Assembly: GCF_014138435.1 (NCBI RefSeq)
Contig: NZ_JACJIM010000007.1
Location: 124,001-188,000 of the forward strand
DNA length: 64,000 nt
Direction: 5' to 3'
DNA from: Methylobacterium fujisawaense
GTDB lineage: Bacteria > Pseudomonadota > Alphaproteobacteria > Rhizobiales > Beijerinckiaceae
The notes under the pieces were generated by a model. It was not told where the DNA came from. It saw nothing but the letters and a program-made list of their open reading frames with translations, and ran no database searches. How positions within the stretch are numbered: the stretch's first letter is position 1; each line of letters starts with the position of its first letter. A program made the position numbers and the translations under genes. Shown here piece by piece: positions 53,542-62,479 of this stretch.

Positions 53542-54990
53542 CTACGCCGCGTTCCCCTCCTTCCGGCGCAGGACCGAGTGCTTGCGGCCGTAGAAGAAGT
53601 ACACGACGAGGCCGATCGCCATCCAGATCACCAGCCGCAGCCACGTGTCGAGGGGCAGGCCGATCATCAGGAGCAGGCAGAACAGGATGCCGAGGATCGG
53701 CACGACCGGCACGGCGGGGGCCCGGAACGGCCGCTTCATGTGGCGCTCGGTCCGCCGCAGGTAGAGCACCGAGCCGCAGACGAGGATGAAGGCGGCGAGC
53801 GTGCCGATGCTCACCATCTCCCCGAGGATGTGGATCGGCACCAGGGCCGCCACCACGGCGACCACGGCCCCGATCAGCGCCTGGCTGCGATACGGCGTCT
53901 GGTAGGTCGGATGGACGTGGGAGAACATCTTCGGCAGCAGGCCGTCCTGGGCCATGGTGAAGAAGATCCGGCTCTGGCCGTAGAGCAGGACGAGGATCAC
54001 CGTCGTGAGCCCGGTCAGCGCCCCGAGCTTGATCAGGAGGGCGAACCAGCCGATGCCGATCACGTCGACGCCCTTGGCGATCGGGTCGGGGACGTTCAGC
54101 TCCTTGTAGGGGACGAGGCCGGTGAGCACGGCGGCGACGAGCACGTACAGGATCGTGCAGACCGCCAGCGAGCCCAGGATGCCGATGGGCATGTCCTTCT
54201 GGGGCTTGCGCGCCTCCTGGGCGGCGGTGGAGACCGCGTCGAAGCCGATGAAGGCGAAGAACACCACGCCGGCGCCGCGCAGGATGCCGCTGGCGCCGAA
54301 ATGCCCGAAGGTGCCGTCGTTGTCGGGGATCAGCGGGCTCCAGTTCGCGGTGTCGACGTGGCCCCAGCCCAGCGCGATGAAGGCCACCACCACGGTGAGC
54401 TTCACCGCGACCATGATGTTGTTGAAGCGCGCCGATTCCTTGGTCCCGCGCATCAGCAGAATCGTGATCAGCGCCACGATCAGCACCGCCGGCAGGTTGA
54501 ACAGAGCCGTCCCGCCGCCGTCGATCGGCGTGCCGGGCGCGTTCGCGAACTGGGCCGGGATCACGATCCCGACGGTCTTCAGGATGCTGATGACGTAGCC
54601 CGACCAGCCCACCGCCACGGTGGCGGCACCCATGGCGTATTCGAGGATCAGGTCCCAGCCGATGAGCCACGCGAAAAACTCGCCCAGCGTCGCGTAGGTG
54701 TAGGTGTAGCTCGACCCCGCCACCGGGATCAGCGCGGCCATCTCGGAATAGCACAGGCCGACGAAGGCGCAGGCGATGCCGCCGAGCACAAAGGACAGCA
54801 TGATCCCCGGTCCGGCATACTGGGCCGCCGCCGTGCCGGTGAGAACGAAGATGCCGGCGCCGATGATCGCCCCGATGCCCATCGCGGTGATCGAGAGGGC
54901 GCCGAGCGACTTCGAGAGCTGCTGCTCGCCCTCACCGCTCTCGACGATGTCGTCGACCGATTTGCGCCCCATCAGGCCCGACGATTCCAT
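53542..54990 (-). CDS. APC-family amino-acid permease
   Basis: A 482-residue transporter with twelve membrane helices and the amino acid-polyamine-organocation signature IGAIIGAGIFVLTGTAAA in helix 1 and FFAFIGFDAVSTAAQEARKPQKDMPIGILGSL in the middle. It resembles cationic amino acid transporters (CAT type) of alphaproteobacteria. The substrate is unknown. The short N-terminus MESSGLMGRKS is cytoplasmic. Confidence 0.92.
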   Translation of the reverse strand: MESSGLMGRKSVDDIVESGEGEQQLSKSLGALSITAMGIGAIIGAGIFVLTGTAAAQYAGPGIMLSFVLGGIACAFVGLCYSEMAALIPVAGSSYTYTYATLGEFFAWLIGWDLILEYAMGAATVAVGWSGYVISILKTVGIVIPAQFANAPGTPIDGGGTALFNLPAVLIVALITILLMRGTKESARFNNIMVAVKLTVVVAFIALGWGHVDTANWSPLIPDNDGTFGHFGASGILRGAGVVFFAFIGFDAVSTAAQEARKPQKDMPIGILGSLAVCTILYVLVAAVLTGLVPYKELNVPDPIAKGVDVIGIGWFALLIKLGALTGLTTVILVLLYGQSRIFFTMAQDGLLPKMFSHVHPTYQTPYRSQALIGAVVAVVAALVPIHILGEMVSIGTLAAFILVCGSVLYLRRTERHMKRPFRAPAVPVVPILGILFCLLLMIGLPLDTWLRLVIWMAIGLVVYFFYGRKHSVLRRKEGNAA

Positions 54991-55124
54991 TGCACCATCC
55001 TTCCAGGTCGAGCCAGGTCAGCCCGCTTCCACAGATGTAGAGTCGGCGAAATTTCTGCCGCGCTTCAAGTGTTGTAGAGGCGGACTGACCGACAACAACG
55101 AGGGCCGGCGCAAGATTCTGCCGG

Positions 55125-55655
55125 TCAGGCGCGTTCGATCCGGGCGATCAAGGGCCGGACCTTGAGGCGCGCCGCGAACGGGCCGCCGCTCATTAGGGCC
55201 TCGCGCCGGACGACGTCCCCGGCCCGGGCCTGCCGGGCGCCCATCACGCTCTCCAACCGGCCCACGAGCCGTTCGAGCCAGCCTGCGGCCGTACGGTGCA
55301 GGCGGCCGAGGGCCGTCTCCGGCCGCGCCGTCCCGACGAAGCGGTCGAGGGTGCGGATCCAGCCCTCGGCCGGAACGTCCCCGGCCTCAAGGCACAGGAT
55401 CCAGTCCCGGCGGGCTGCGGCAGCGCCCGCGGCGTAGGGATTGCCGCCCCGGTGCAGCACGAGCGTCGCGCCCGTGGCCTCCGCGACGGCTGCCACGGCT
55501 TCACTCTCGCTGCCCGAAACGATCACCGCGTCGCCGATGAGGCCGCCGGCCACGCCGGAGACCAGCACGCTGAGCGTGTCGGCCAAGCGATCGATCGCGT
55601 CCGGATCGGCCGGGTCGGCCAGATAGGTCACGGCGGAGAGCATGAGCGCGCGCAT
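55125..55655 (-). CDS. short GT2-like glycosyltransferase-fold protein
   Basis: A 176-residue protein resembling the donor-binding half of a family 2 glycosyltransferase: MRALMLSAVTYLADP, GDAVIVSGSESEAVAAVAEATGATLVLHRG, then DWILCLEAGDVPAEGWIRTLDRFV in the place of the DxD region and a basic C-terminus. It lacks the acceptor part, so it may be a shortened or degenerate member, or a noncatalytic relative. The start is ATG 55655. It is divergent from the radical SAM gene. Confidence 0.7.
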   Translation of the reverse strand: MRALMLSAVTYLADPADPDAIDRLADTLSVLVSGVAGGLIGDAVIVSGSESEAVAAVAEATGATLVLHRGGNPYAAGAAAARRDWILCLEAGDVPAEGWIRTLDRFVGTARPETALGRLHRTAAGWLERLVGRLESVMGARQARAGDVVRREALMSGGPFAARLKVRPLIARIERA

Positions 55656-55812
55656 AGACGATTCTGCGCCGCCGTAAACCGCCCGGCCGCCGTCGGGCGG
55701 CCGTGTCGCTGTCCGGACAGGCGACAAAGCTGTGTCTGCCTGAAAAAGAGGCGTTCGGCCGACGGTTGTTCGCTCTATGTTCCGAGCGGGATCGGGCAGG
55801 AGACGAGTCGCC

Positions 55813-56928
55813 ATGGTGTCGATACCCGATGACGTCTCGGGCCGGCCCGCCCAGCGACTCGGCCCGAGCGGTGTGCCGCGGGATGCTCGGCGCGGGCGTG
55901 GTGCCACGGCCAATCCCACCGGCCGCCACGAGCCGGCCCGGCGGGAGACGTTCCACGAGGAGACCGGGATGGCGGACGCGCCGGCGCCCCTGCGCACGCA
56001 GGTCACCCCGGAGCGCTCCACGCGGATCATCGCCCGCAACAGCTCGCCCGACATCCCCTTCGACCGGTCGATCAACCCTTATCGGGGCTGCGAGCACGGC
56101 TGCATCTACTGCTACGCGCGCCCCACCCATGCCTGGCTCGGCCTGTCGCCGGGGCTCGACTTCGAGTCGCGGATCTTCACCAAGCCGGACGCCGCAAGGC
56201 TGCTGGCCCGCGAGATGGCCGCGCCGGGCTACCGGCCCGAAACGATCGCCCTCGGCACCGCCACAGATCCCTACCAGCCCGTCGAGCGCGCGCACCGGAT
56301 CACCCGCGCGGTGCTGGAGGTGCTGCGGGACGCCCGACATCCCGTCAGCATCACCACCAAGTCGGACCTCGTGCTGCGCGACCTCGATATCCTGGCGGCG
56401 ATGGCGGCGGACAATCTCGTGCTGGCGGCGATCTCGTTGCCGACGCTGGATCCGGACCTCGCCCGCCGCCTCGACCCGCGGGCGCCGCGGCCGGACAAGC
56501 GGCTCGCGGCGATGCGCGCGCTGAGCGCGGCGGGGGTGCCCGTCATGGTCAACGTCTCGCCGATCATTCCCGGCCTGACCGATCACGAGATCGAATCGAT
56601 CCTGGCCGAGGCGCGTGCGCACGGGGCGAGTCGCATCGGCCACGCGCTGCTGCGCCTCCCCGGCGAAGTCGCCGACCTCGTGGCCGACTGGTTCGCCGAG
56701 CACTATCCGGAGCGCAGGGCGCGGGCCTTCGCGCTCCTGCGGGAAGCCCGGGGCGGGCGCGAGAACGACCCGCGCTTCGGCCACCGCTTCCGCGGGGAGG
56801 GGGCCTACGCGGCGATGATCGGCCAGCGGGTCCGGCTCGCCGGCACGCGACTCGGCTTCGCCTTCGGGCGGATGGCGCTGAACCGGGAGTTCTTCCGCAG
56901 ACCGGGGGCACAGTTGTCGCTGTTCTGA
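55813..56928 (+). CDS. PA0069-family radical SAM protein (SplB-like)
   Basis: A 371-residue radical SAM enzyme. The cluster motif CEHGCIYCYA (C-x3-C-x2-C) follows NPYRGCE, and DFESRIFTKPDAARLL, ALGTATDPYQPVERAH and ITTKSDLVLRDLDIL are typical of the group related to spore photoproduct lyase. The N-terminal RGRGATANPTGRHEPARRE segment is diagnostic of the PA0069 branch, which supports the start at 55813 over later methionines. The reaction is unknown; repair of modified DNA or RNA is a guess. Confidence 0.92.
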   Translation: MVSIPDDVSGRPAQRLGPSGVPRDARRGRGATANPTGRHEPARRETFHEETGMADAPAPLRTQVTPERSTRIIARNSSPDIPFDRSINPYRGCEHGCIYCYARPTHAWLGLSPGLDFESRIFTKPDAARLLAREMAAPGYRPETIALGTATDPYQPVERAHRITRAVLEVLRDARHPVSITTKSDLVLRDLDILAAMAADNLVLAAISLPTLDPDLARRLDPRAPRPDKRLAAMRALSAAGVPVMVNVSPIIPGLTDHEIESILAEARAHGASRIGHALLRLPGEVADLVADWFAEHYPERRARAFALLREARGGRENDPRFGHRFRGEGAYAAMIGQRVRLAGTRLGFAFGRMALNREFFRRPGAQLSLF

Positions 56929-57120
56929 GACGGCGCGGCGTCGAGCCCGGCTGGCCAGGATCGTATGAGCGGAGCGCCTGCCGGGCCAGATGAATCCGCC
57001 GTCGGTGCAGCAGCTTATCGATCATCCATCTCCAATTCCGCTGGAAATGGCGACGTACCGCACTCGTCGCGTCAATCGGGACTTCGATTGCGCGAATACT
57101 CGGCTTGTTGACTCTAGGTT

Positions 57121-57300
57121 TAATCTTAATTGCCAAAATACATATTTCGATTGAGTCTTGAATTCGAGGTTGACAGCAAAGATCTTTTGTCCTCTATGAA
57201 GTCGTTTTCTAGGTTTGTATTGAGAAGGACTTACGTTTTGTCTCGATATTTCAGATTTTCAATAGGATCGATTATCGGATTAGTATTGCTGAGTATGGGA
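57121..57300. other. AT-rich block at the 5' end of the chemoreceptor gene
   Basis: Of 180 bases in 57121-57300, 62 are G or C by my count (about 34 percent), while the flanking sequence on both sides is GC-rich (57301-57360 has 37 of 60). The block covers the start region and the first membrane helix of the chemoreceptor gene and ends abruptly. Confidence 0.8.
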
Positions 57301-59340
57301 GTAATGCTGCTTGCCGTGCGTACAGACACGCTCCTGAGCGCTGTGGAGCACGCGCGAGAGGGGCAGCGCGTCGTCACGCTCACGCGGGTCAGCCGCACGC
57401 TGCTCCGGTCGGTGATCGCGACCCGCATGGCGCGGGGCATCGTTCAGAAGGTCCTGGCCGTCGAGGGTCCGATCTCGGTGGCCGACAGGGCGGATCAGCT
57501 GTCCGAGCGGCAGGCCCTGATGGACGCGGAGACGGAATTCTGGACCCTTGTGCGCGACCTCGCCGTGCCGTCGGTCCAGGCGACGCTGGAGCCCCTTCGG
57601 AGCGCGCAGGCGACCTTGGCGGCGCTGAGGCCACAGATCGACGCGGTCGTCGCGCTCCCGAGGGAACGCCGCGATGCGGCGTTCAGACAGACCTTCGACA
57701 CAGCCGTCACGAGCCTCCTCAATGCCTTCGCGGCAACCAACGCCGCGGTGGACGCGGCCATCCCGCGCCGGGACACGGCGGTCGCGCAGGCCCTCGACAT
57801 CAAGCGTGCCAGCTGGGCGACGCGGGTCGCACTCGGCAACTCCTGGCGCCGTATGGAAACCTCGGTGGCCGCCAAGGCGTCTTGGTCGCAGGAGGAGATC
57901 ATCGCGGCGGCCGAGGAGCGGGGACGCCTGATGGCGGACTGGGGTAAAGTCGTCGACCTATTCACGGAAGACGTCCCGGTCGCCCTGCGTGCCGCCTTCC
58001 AGAAGGCGCAGGCCAGCAACTTCGAGGGCGAGTCGGCGCGGCGGCGCGTCGTGATCACGGACGCGCTCAGCCGGGGCAGGGCGCCCGGCATCGAGGCCGA
58101 TGCGTTGCGTGCGCGCGACATCGCCGACGGGAGGGCGCTTCTCGATCTGGCCCACGCGGGTCTCGACGCGATGATCGAACGGGCCCAGCTCCTCGCCGCC
58201 GAGTCGCAGCGCGCGCTTTTCGGGGCCGTGCTGTTCCTGACCGCAGCGGTCCTGCTGGCGGTCGGCGGTATCGTCATCGTGTTCCGTTGGGTGCTCCGGC
58301 CGTTGCGGGCCATGACCCAGGCCATGCAGGCGCTCGCGGGAGGAGACGCCGACGTGCCGATCCCGGCCCGAGAGCGGCGGGACGAGATCGGCGCGATGGC
58401 GGCGGCCGTGCAGGTCTTCCGGGACAACCTCGTCCGCACCCGCGCCCTGGAGGCCGAGGCGGCCGAGGCGGCGCTGGCCGCGGAGGCGCAGCGTCGGAGC
58501 ATGACGCTCACGATGGCGCAGGGTTTCGAGTCGGCGGTGGCCGGCATCGTCGGTCAGGTCTCCGCCGCCGCGGCCGAATTGCAGACCACGGCCTGGCAGA
58601 TGACCACGACCGCCCAGCAGACCGCCAGCCAGTCCGATACCGTGGCTGCCGCCGCCGAGGAGGCGTCCACCGGCGTCAGAACCGTGGCCGCCGCCGTGGA
58701 GGAACTCGGCACCTCCGTCCAAGAGATTGCGCGCCAGGTCCAGGGCTCGTCCGAACTGGCGCGGGCCGCCGTCGGCGAGGCCGACCGGACCGCCGTGCTG
58801 GTGGCCGCGCTCAACACGGCGGCCGCCCGGGTCGACGCGGTGGTCGAGCTGATCGCCGGCATCGCCGCACAGACGAATCTGCTGGCGCTCAACGCCACCA
58901 TCGAGGCGGCGCGGGCCGGCGAGGCGGGGCGGGGCTTCGCGGTGGTCGCCACCGAGGTGAAGGACCTTGCAGCCCAGACAGGCCGCGCCACCGAGGAGAT
59001 CGGGCGGCAGATCTGCGACATCCAGACCGTCACCGGTCAGGCGGTGGAGGCGATCGGGACGATCACCGGCCGGATCGGGGAGATCAGTGCGGTGGCCGCC
59101 GCGATCGCGGCGGCGGTGGAGCAGCAGGGGGTGGCCACGCAGGAGATTGTCCGCAACATCACGCAGGTCTCTACGGGGACGCAGGAGGTGACCGGCACCA
59201 TCGCCGGGGTTGCGCAGGCGGCCGACCAGACGGGGCGCGCGGCCGACCACGTCCTGACGGCCGCGACCGCGCTCACGCGTCAGTCGGAGCAGCTCGCCGT
59301 CGAGGTTGGTCGCTTCCTGGCCGGCGTCCGGGCTGCGTGA
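57196..59340 (+). CDS. methyl-accepting chemotaxis protein
   Basis: A chemoreceptor of about 714 residues. A first membrane helix (FSIGSIIGLVLLSMGVMLLAV), a long mainly helical periplasmic sensor of about 290 residues, a second helix (ALFGAVLFLTAAVLLAVGGIVIVF), a HAMP linker (RPLRAMTQAMQALAGGDADVPIP) and the signalling domain with the tip GIAAQTNLLALNATIEAARAGEAGRGFAVVATEVKDLA. No CheR pentapeptide tether is seen at the end. The start is uncertain: ATG 57196 or TTG 57130, neither with a good ribosome site. The first 100 bases are in the AT-rich block. Confidence 0.92.
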   Translation: MKSFSRFVLRRTYVLSRYFRFSIGSIIGLVLLSMGVMLLAVRTDTLLSAVEHAREGQRVVTLTRVSRTLLRSVIATRMARGIVQKVLAVEGPISVADRADQLSERQALMDAETEFWTLVRDLAVPSVQATLEPLRSAQATLAALRPQIDAVVALPRERRDAAFRQTFDTAVTSLLNAFAATNAAVDAAIPRRDTAVAQALDIKRASWATRVALGNSWRRMETSVAAKASWSQEEIIAAAEERGRLMADWGKVVDLFTEDVPVALRAAFQKAQASNFEGESARRRVVITDALSRGRAPGIEADALRARDIADGRALLDLAHAGLDAMIERAQLLAAESQRALFGAVLFLTAAVLLAVGGIVIVFRWVLRPLRAMTQAMQALAGGDADVPIPARERRDEIGAMAAAVQVFRDNLVRTRALEAEAAEAALAAEAQRRSMTLTMAQGFESAVAGIVGQVSAAAAELQTTAWQMTTTAQQTASQSDTVAAAAEEASTGVRTVAAAVEELGTSVQEIARQVQGSSELARAAVGEADRTAVLVAALNTAAARVDAVVELIAGIAAQTNLLALNATIEAARAGEAGRGFAVVATEVKDLAAQTGRATEEIGRQICDIQTVTGQAVEAIGTITGRIGEISAVAAAIAAAVEQQGVATQEIVRNITQVSTGTQEVTGTIAGVAQAADQTGRAADHVLTAATALTRQSEQLAVEVGRFLAGVRAA

Positions 59341-59356
59341 CCCTTGGGGGCCGGGA

Positions 59357-60049
59357 TCAGTCGAAGGCCCGGGTGAAGCTGAGTCGGTGATGCGGGCTGC
59401 GGCCGAGTTGCGTCAGGCCGGCGCGGTGGACGGCCGTGCCGTAGCCGACGTTGCGCTCCCAGCCGTAGCCGGGATGGCGCTGAGCCAGGCGCCGCATCAG
59501 CCGGTCGCGGAACACCTTGGCGACGATCGATGCGGCGGCGATCTGCGGCACCAGCCGGTCGCCGCCGACCACGGCGCGACCCGGAAGGCCCGGCAGGGCG
59601 TCGCGCCCGTCGACCAGCACGGGCGCGGCGAGGCCGAGCCGGGCGACCGCCCGCGCCATTGCATCGAGGGTTGCGCCGCGGATGTTGATCTGGTCGATCA
59701 GCGCCCGGGAGCCCGCCGCCACCGCGACCCGGGCATGGGTGTGGATCATGGGGGCCAGACGTTCCCGGGCCGGCTCCGGGACGCGCTTGCTGTCGTCGAG
59801 GGCGCCCAGCAGGTCGGCGGGGATCGCCGCCGGATCGAACCAGACCGCGGCCACCACGACCGGCCCACAGAGTGCGCCGCGACCGACCTCGTCGCAGCCG
59901 ATCACCGCCGGGTAGGCTGCGGCCCGGTTGGGATCGAAGGGCGGCCGGCCCGCCATCGGCTTGGTCGGCGACGTGGCGGCGACCGACTTGCCGACCGACT
60001 TAACAGTCGATTTGGCGATGGGCGGGGCGGACGGCTTGGCGGGCGGCAT
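59357..60049 (-). CDS. rnhB: ribonuclease HII
   Basis: A 230-residue RNase HII that cuts RNA in RNA-DNA hybrids and at single ribonucleotides. The catalytic motif GCDEVGRGALCGPVVVAAV has D53 and E54; ASIVAKVFRDRLM, HPGYGWERNVGYGT and HRLSFTRAF complete the family. A Lys/Ser/Pro-rich N-terminal extension of about 40 residues precedes the core. The start ATG 60049 is the first methionine with no homology before it. Confidence 0.96.
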   Translation of the reverse strand: MPPAKPSAPPIAKSTVKSVGKSVAATSPTKPMAGRPPFDPNRAAAYPAVIGCDEVGRGALCGPVVVAAVWFDPAAIPADLLGALDDSKRVPEPARERLAPMIHTHARVAVAAGSRALIDQINIRGATLDAMARAVARLGLAAPVLVDGRDALPGLPGRAVVGGDRLVPQIAAASIVAKVFRDRLMRRLAQRHPGYGWERNVGYGTAVHRAGLTQLGRSPHHRLSFTRAFD

Positions 60050-60087
60050 GACGCCGTCCTGCCATCCCGCGCGGGCGCCGTCACGGG

Positions 60088-61134
60088 TCAGGCGGCGTCC
60101 CGGGTGCCGCGCGCGCCGCCATGCGCCTCGATGATATTGCCGAAGAACTGCCGCGCGCTCACGTCCCAGCCGCAGCGCAGGGCCTCGGCCCGGCACTCGG
60201 CCCGCGACAGCCGCAGGGCCGCCAGCGCGGCAGCCCGGAGATCCTGATCGAGAACCCCGACGCGACGGCCGCCGACCACGTCGTTGGGGCCCGGCACCGG
60301 GAAGGCCGCCACCGGAAGGCCGCTGGCCAGGGCCTCGAGGAGCACGATGCCGAACGTGTCGGTGAGGCTCGGGAACACGAAGACGTCGCAGGCGGCGTAG
60401 ACCGCCGCGAGGTCCGCGCCGGTGCGGGTGCCGAGGAAGCGCGCCCCCGGCGCGAGACCCCGTAGGCGCGCGCGGTCCGGCCCGTCGCCCACCACGACCT
60501 TGGTGCCGGGCAGGTCGAGGGCGAGGAAGGCGGCGACGTTCTTCTCCACCGCCAGCCGCCCGACATAGAGGAACAGCGGCCCGGGCAGGTCCGCGAGTTC
60601 CGCCGGCACGGGCGTCCCCGGTCCGGCGGGCCGGAACCGTTCCGTGTCTACGCCCCGGGTCCAGCGCATCAGCCGGCCGAATCCCCGCGCCGCCAGTTCA
60701 CCCTGGAGCGAGGCGGTGCTGACCATCGTTCCCCGCGCCGCGCTGTGGAACCGGCGCAGATAGGCGTAGGACCACGCTTCCGGCACCGGCGCGCGGGCCG
60801 CGAGATATTCCGGGAAGCGGGTGTGGTAGCTCGTCGTGAACGGCAGGTTGTGCGCCAGGCAATGGCGCCGCACGGCCAACCCCACGGGCCCCTCCGTGGC
60901 GATATGCACGTGGGTCGGCCGTTCCGCCGTCCAGCGCGCCGCCACCCGCTCCCGGCTGGCATAGGCGAGGCGGATCTCGGGATAGCCCGGGAGCGGCAGC
61001 GAGCGGAAATCCGCCACGGAGAGCAGGGCCGTCGCGAAGCCGTGTTCCGGGGCGCGGCGGACCATCTGCTCCAGGGAGCGGACGACGCCGTTCACCTGGG
61101 GATGCCACGCGTCGCTGGCGATCAGAAGCTTCAC
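60088..61134 (-). CDS. GT4-family glycosyltransferase
   Basis: A 348-residue GT-B glycosyltransferase. N-terminal MKLLIASDAWHPQVNGVVRSLE, THVHIATEGPVGLAVRRHCLAHNLPFTTSYHTRFPEYLAAR, and C-terminal FLYVGRLAVEKNVAAFL with the nucleotide-sugar motif FVFPSLTDTFGIVLLEALASGLPVAAF. It resembles the mannosyl- or glucosyltransferases acting on lipids. It lies ten bases after the LpxH-like gene on the same strand, so the two are one unit and the product is probably a membrane glycolipid. Confidence 0.93.
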   Translation of the reverse strand: MKLLIASDAWHPQVNGVVRSLEQMVRRAPEHGFATALLSVADFRSLPLPGYPEIRLAYASRERVAARWTAERPTHVHIATEGPVGLAVRRHCLAHNLPFTTSYHTRFPEYLAARAPVPEAWSYAYLRRFHSAARGTMVSTASLQGELAARGFGRLMRWTRGVDTERFRPAGPGTPVPAELADLPGPLFLYVGRLAVEKNVAAFLALDLPGTKVVVGDGPDRARLRGLAPGARFLGTRTGADLAAVYAACDVFVFPSLTDTFGIVLLEALASGLPVAAFPVPGPNDVVGGRRVGVLDQDLRAAALAALRLSRAECRAEALRCGWDVSARQFFGNIIEAHGGARGTRDAA

Positions 61135-61144
61135 GGCGGTGCCC

Positions 61145-61960
61145 TCAAGCCACCGCGCGCCGGCCCGCCAGGGGTTGCGGCACGGCCTCGGCCGCCTGCG
61201 CCCGCAGGAGGCTCGGATAGTGCAGAACCTCTATCCGGCCGTCGTAATGCTCCACGAGACCGGTGCAGGATTCCACCCAGTCGCCGGTGTTGAGGTAGCG
61301 CAGGTCGCCGATCGGCCGGTCCGCAGCATGGTGGATGTGGCCGCAGATCACCCCGTCGGCACCCTGGCGGCGCGCCTCCTCGGCCAGGATCGTCTCGAAG
61401 CGGCCGATGAAGCTCACGGCGTTCTTCACGCGCAGCTTCGCCCAGGCGGAGAGCGACCAGTAGGACAGGCCGAGGCGCCGCCGCACCTTGTTGATCAAGG
61501 TGTTGAGGGACAGGGCCAGGGTGTAGGCGCCGTCGCCGAGATGGGCGAGCCAGCGCGAGTGCCGCACGACCATGTCGAACTGGTCGCCGTGGATCACGAG
61601 GTAGCGCTTGCCGTCCGCCGCCTCGTGGATCGCGGTCTCGGCCAGCTCGATGCCGCCGAAGCTCGTGCCCACATAGTCGCGCAGGAACTCGTCGTGGTTC
61701 CCGGGCAGGTAGACGATCCGCGCGCCCTTGCGGACCTTGCGCAGGAGCTTCTGCACCACGTCGTTGTGCTCCTGCGGCCAGTACCAGCCCGAGCGCAACT
61801 GCCACCCGTCCACGATGTCGCCGACGAGATAGATCGTGTCGGCGTCGTAATCCTTCAGGAACGACAGGAGCAGGCCGGCTTGGCAGCCGCGCGTTCCGAG
61901 ATGCAGGTCGGACAGGAACAGCGTCCGCACGCGGACCGGCATCTCCTCAACCTCGGCCAC
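61145..61960 (-). CDS. LpxH-like calcineurin-type phosphohydrolase
   Basis: A 271-residue metallophosphatase of the UDP-2,3-diacylglucosamine-hydrolase-like family: FLSDLHLGTRG, LVGDIVDGWQLRSGWYW, LPGNHDEFLRDY, VIHGDQFD and GHIHHAADR are the metal motifs in order. It is somewhat longer than E. coli LpxH and its pairing with a GT4 gene is the pattern of a lipid-modifying operon. Most alphaproteobacteria use LpxI for lipid A synthesis, so this enzyme may act on another phospholipid or diphosphate substrate. Confidence 0.9.
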   Translation of the reverse strand: MAEVEEMPVRVRTLFLSDLHLGTRGCQAGLLLSFLKDYDADTIYLVGDIVDGWQLRSGWYWPQEHNDVVQKLLRKVRKGARIVYLPGNHDEFLRDYVGTSFGGIELAETAIHEAADGKRYLVIHGDQFDMVVRHSRWLAHLGDGAYTLALSLNTLINKVRRRLGLSYWSLSAWAKLRVKNAVSFIGRFETILAEEARRQGADGVICGHIHHAADRPIGDLRYLNTGDWVESCTGLVEHYDGRIEVLHYPSLLRAQAAEAVPQPLAGRRAVA

Positions 61961-62479
61961 GGCAACCCTCTCCCGGCGGCTGAACGGTGCCGGGATCCAG
62001 AGCGCGATCCCATCTCAGTTTGATGACGCGGAGTCCCGGCGGGGCCACCCGTCCGCGTTGCGGCGCCGCAAAGCATCTCAACCGGACCTCGGCTTCGTTG
62101 CGCCGCACAAAAAATTTTTTTGCCAAGTTCTGGAAGTTTTTCCGGTTTTCCTTTCGAGCTTCGCCCGCTCATAATACCAGGAACCGGCGGCTCGGCACGA
62201 GTTCGGCCGGACCTTGACAGGAAGGCGGCGAGGACGGCCCTGAGGCCGTTGGACGGGACGGCATTTCGGAGGCGACCGGCGCGCGGGGGCGTGCCGCGAC
62301 GCGAGCGGCGTGAGGCCGCCTGCCGCTCCGCGGAGGCCCCCCGATCACGGCAGAGGATGGCGTTCGAGGGGGCGCGGCGCGAGCCGCTTTCGACGGCGCC
62401 GGACCGACTCCCTGAGGACGCTTGGACAACCCGGCGCGGGTTCACGCCCGCGCACAATGGATTTTTCGGAGGAAACATC
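61961..62479. other. 519-base control region upstream of the serine-cycle genes
   Basis: The region separates the leftward LpxH-like operon from sgaA. It contains an A6T7 tract (62109-62121), an inverted repeat GGAA-GTTT-TTCC (62132-62143), a possible -10 CATAAT near 62170, and TTGACA at 62214-62219. No coding frame is supported. Serine-cycle genes in Methylobacterium are known to be controlled by the LysR-type regulator QscR; these elements are candidate sites. Confidence 0.5.
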
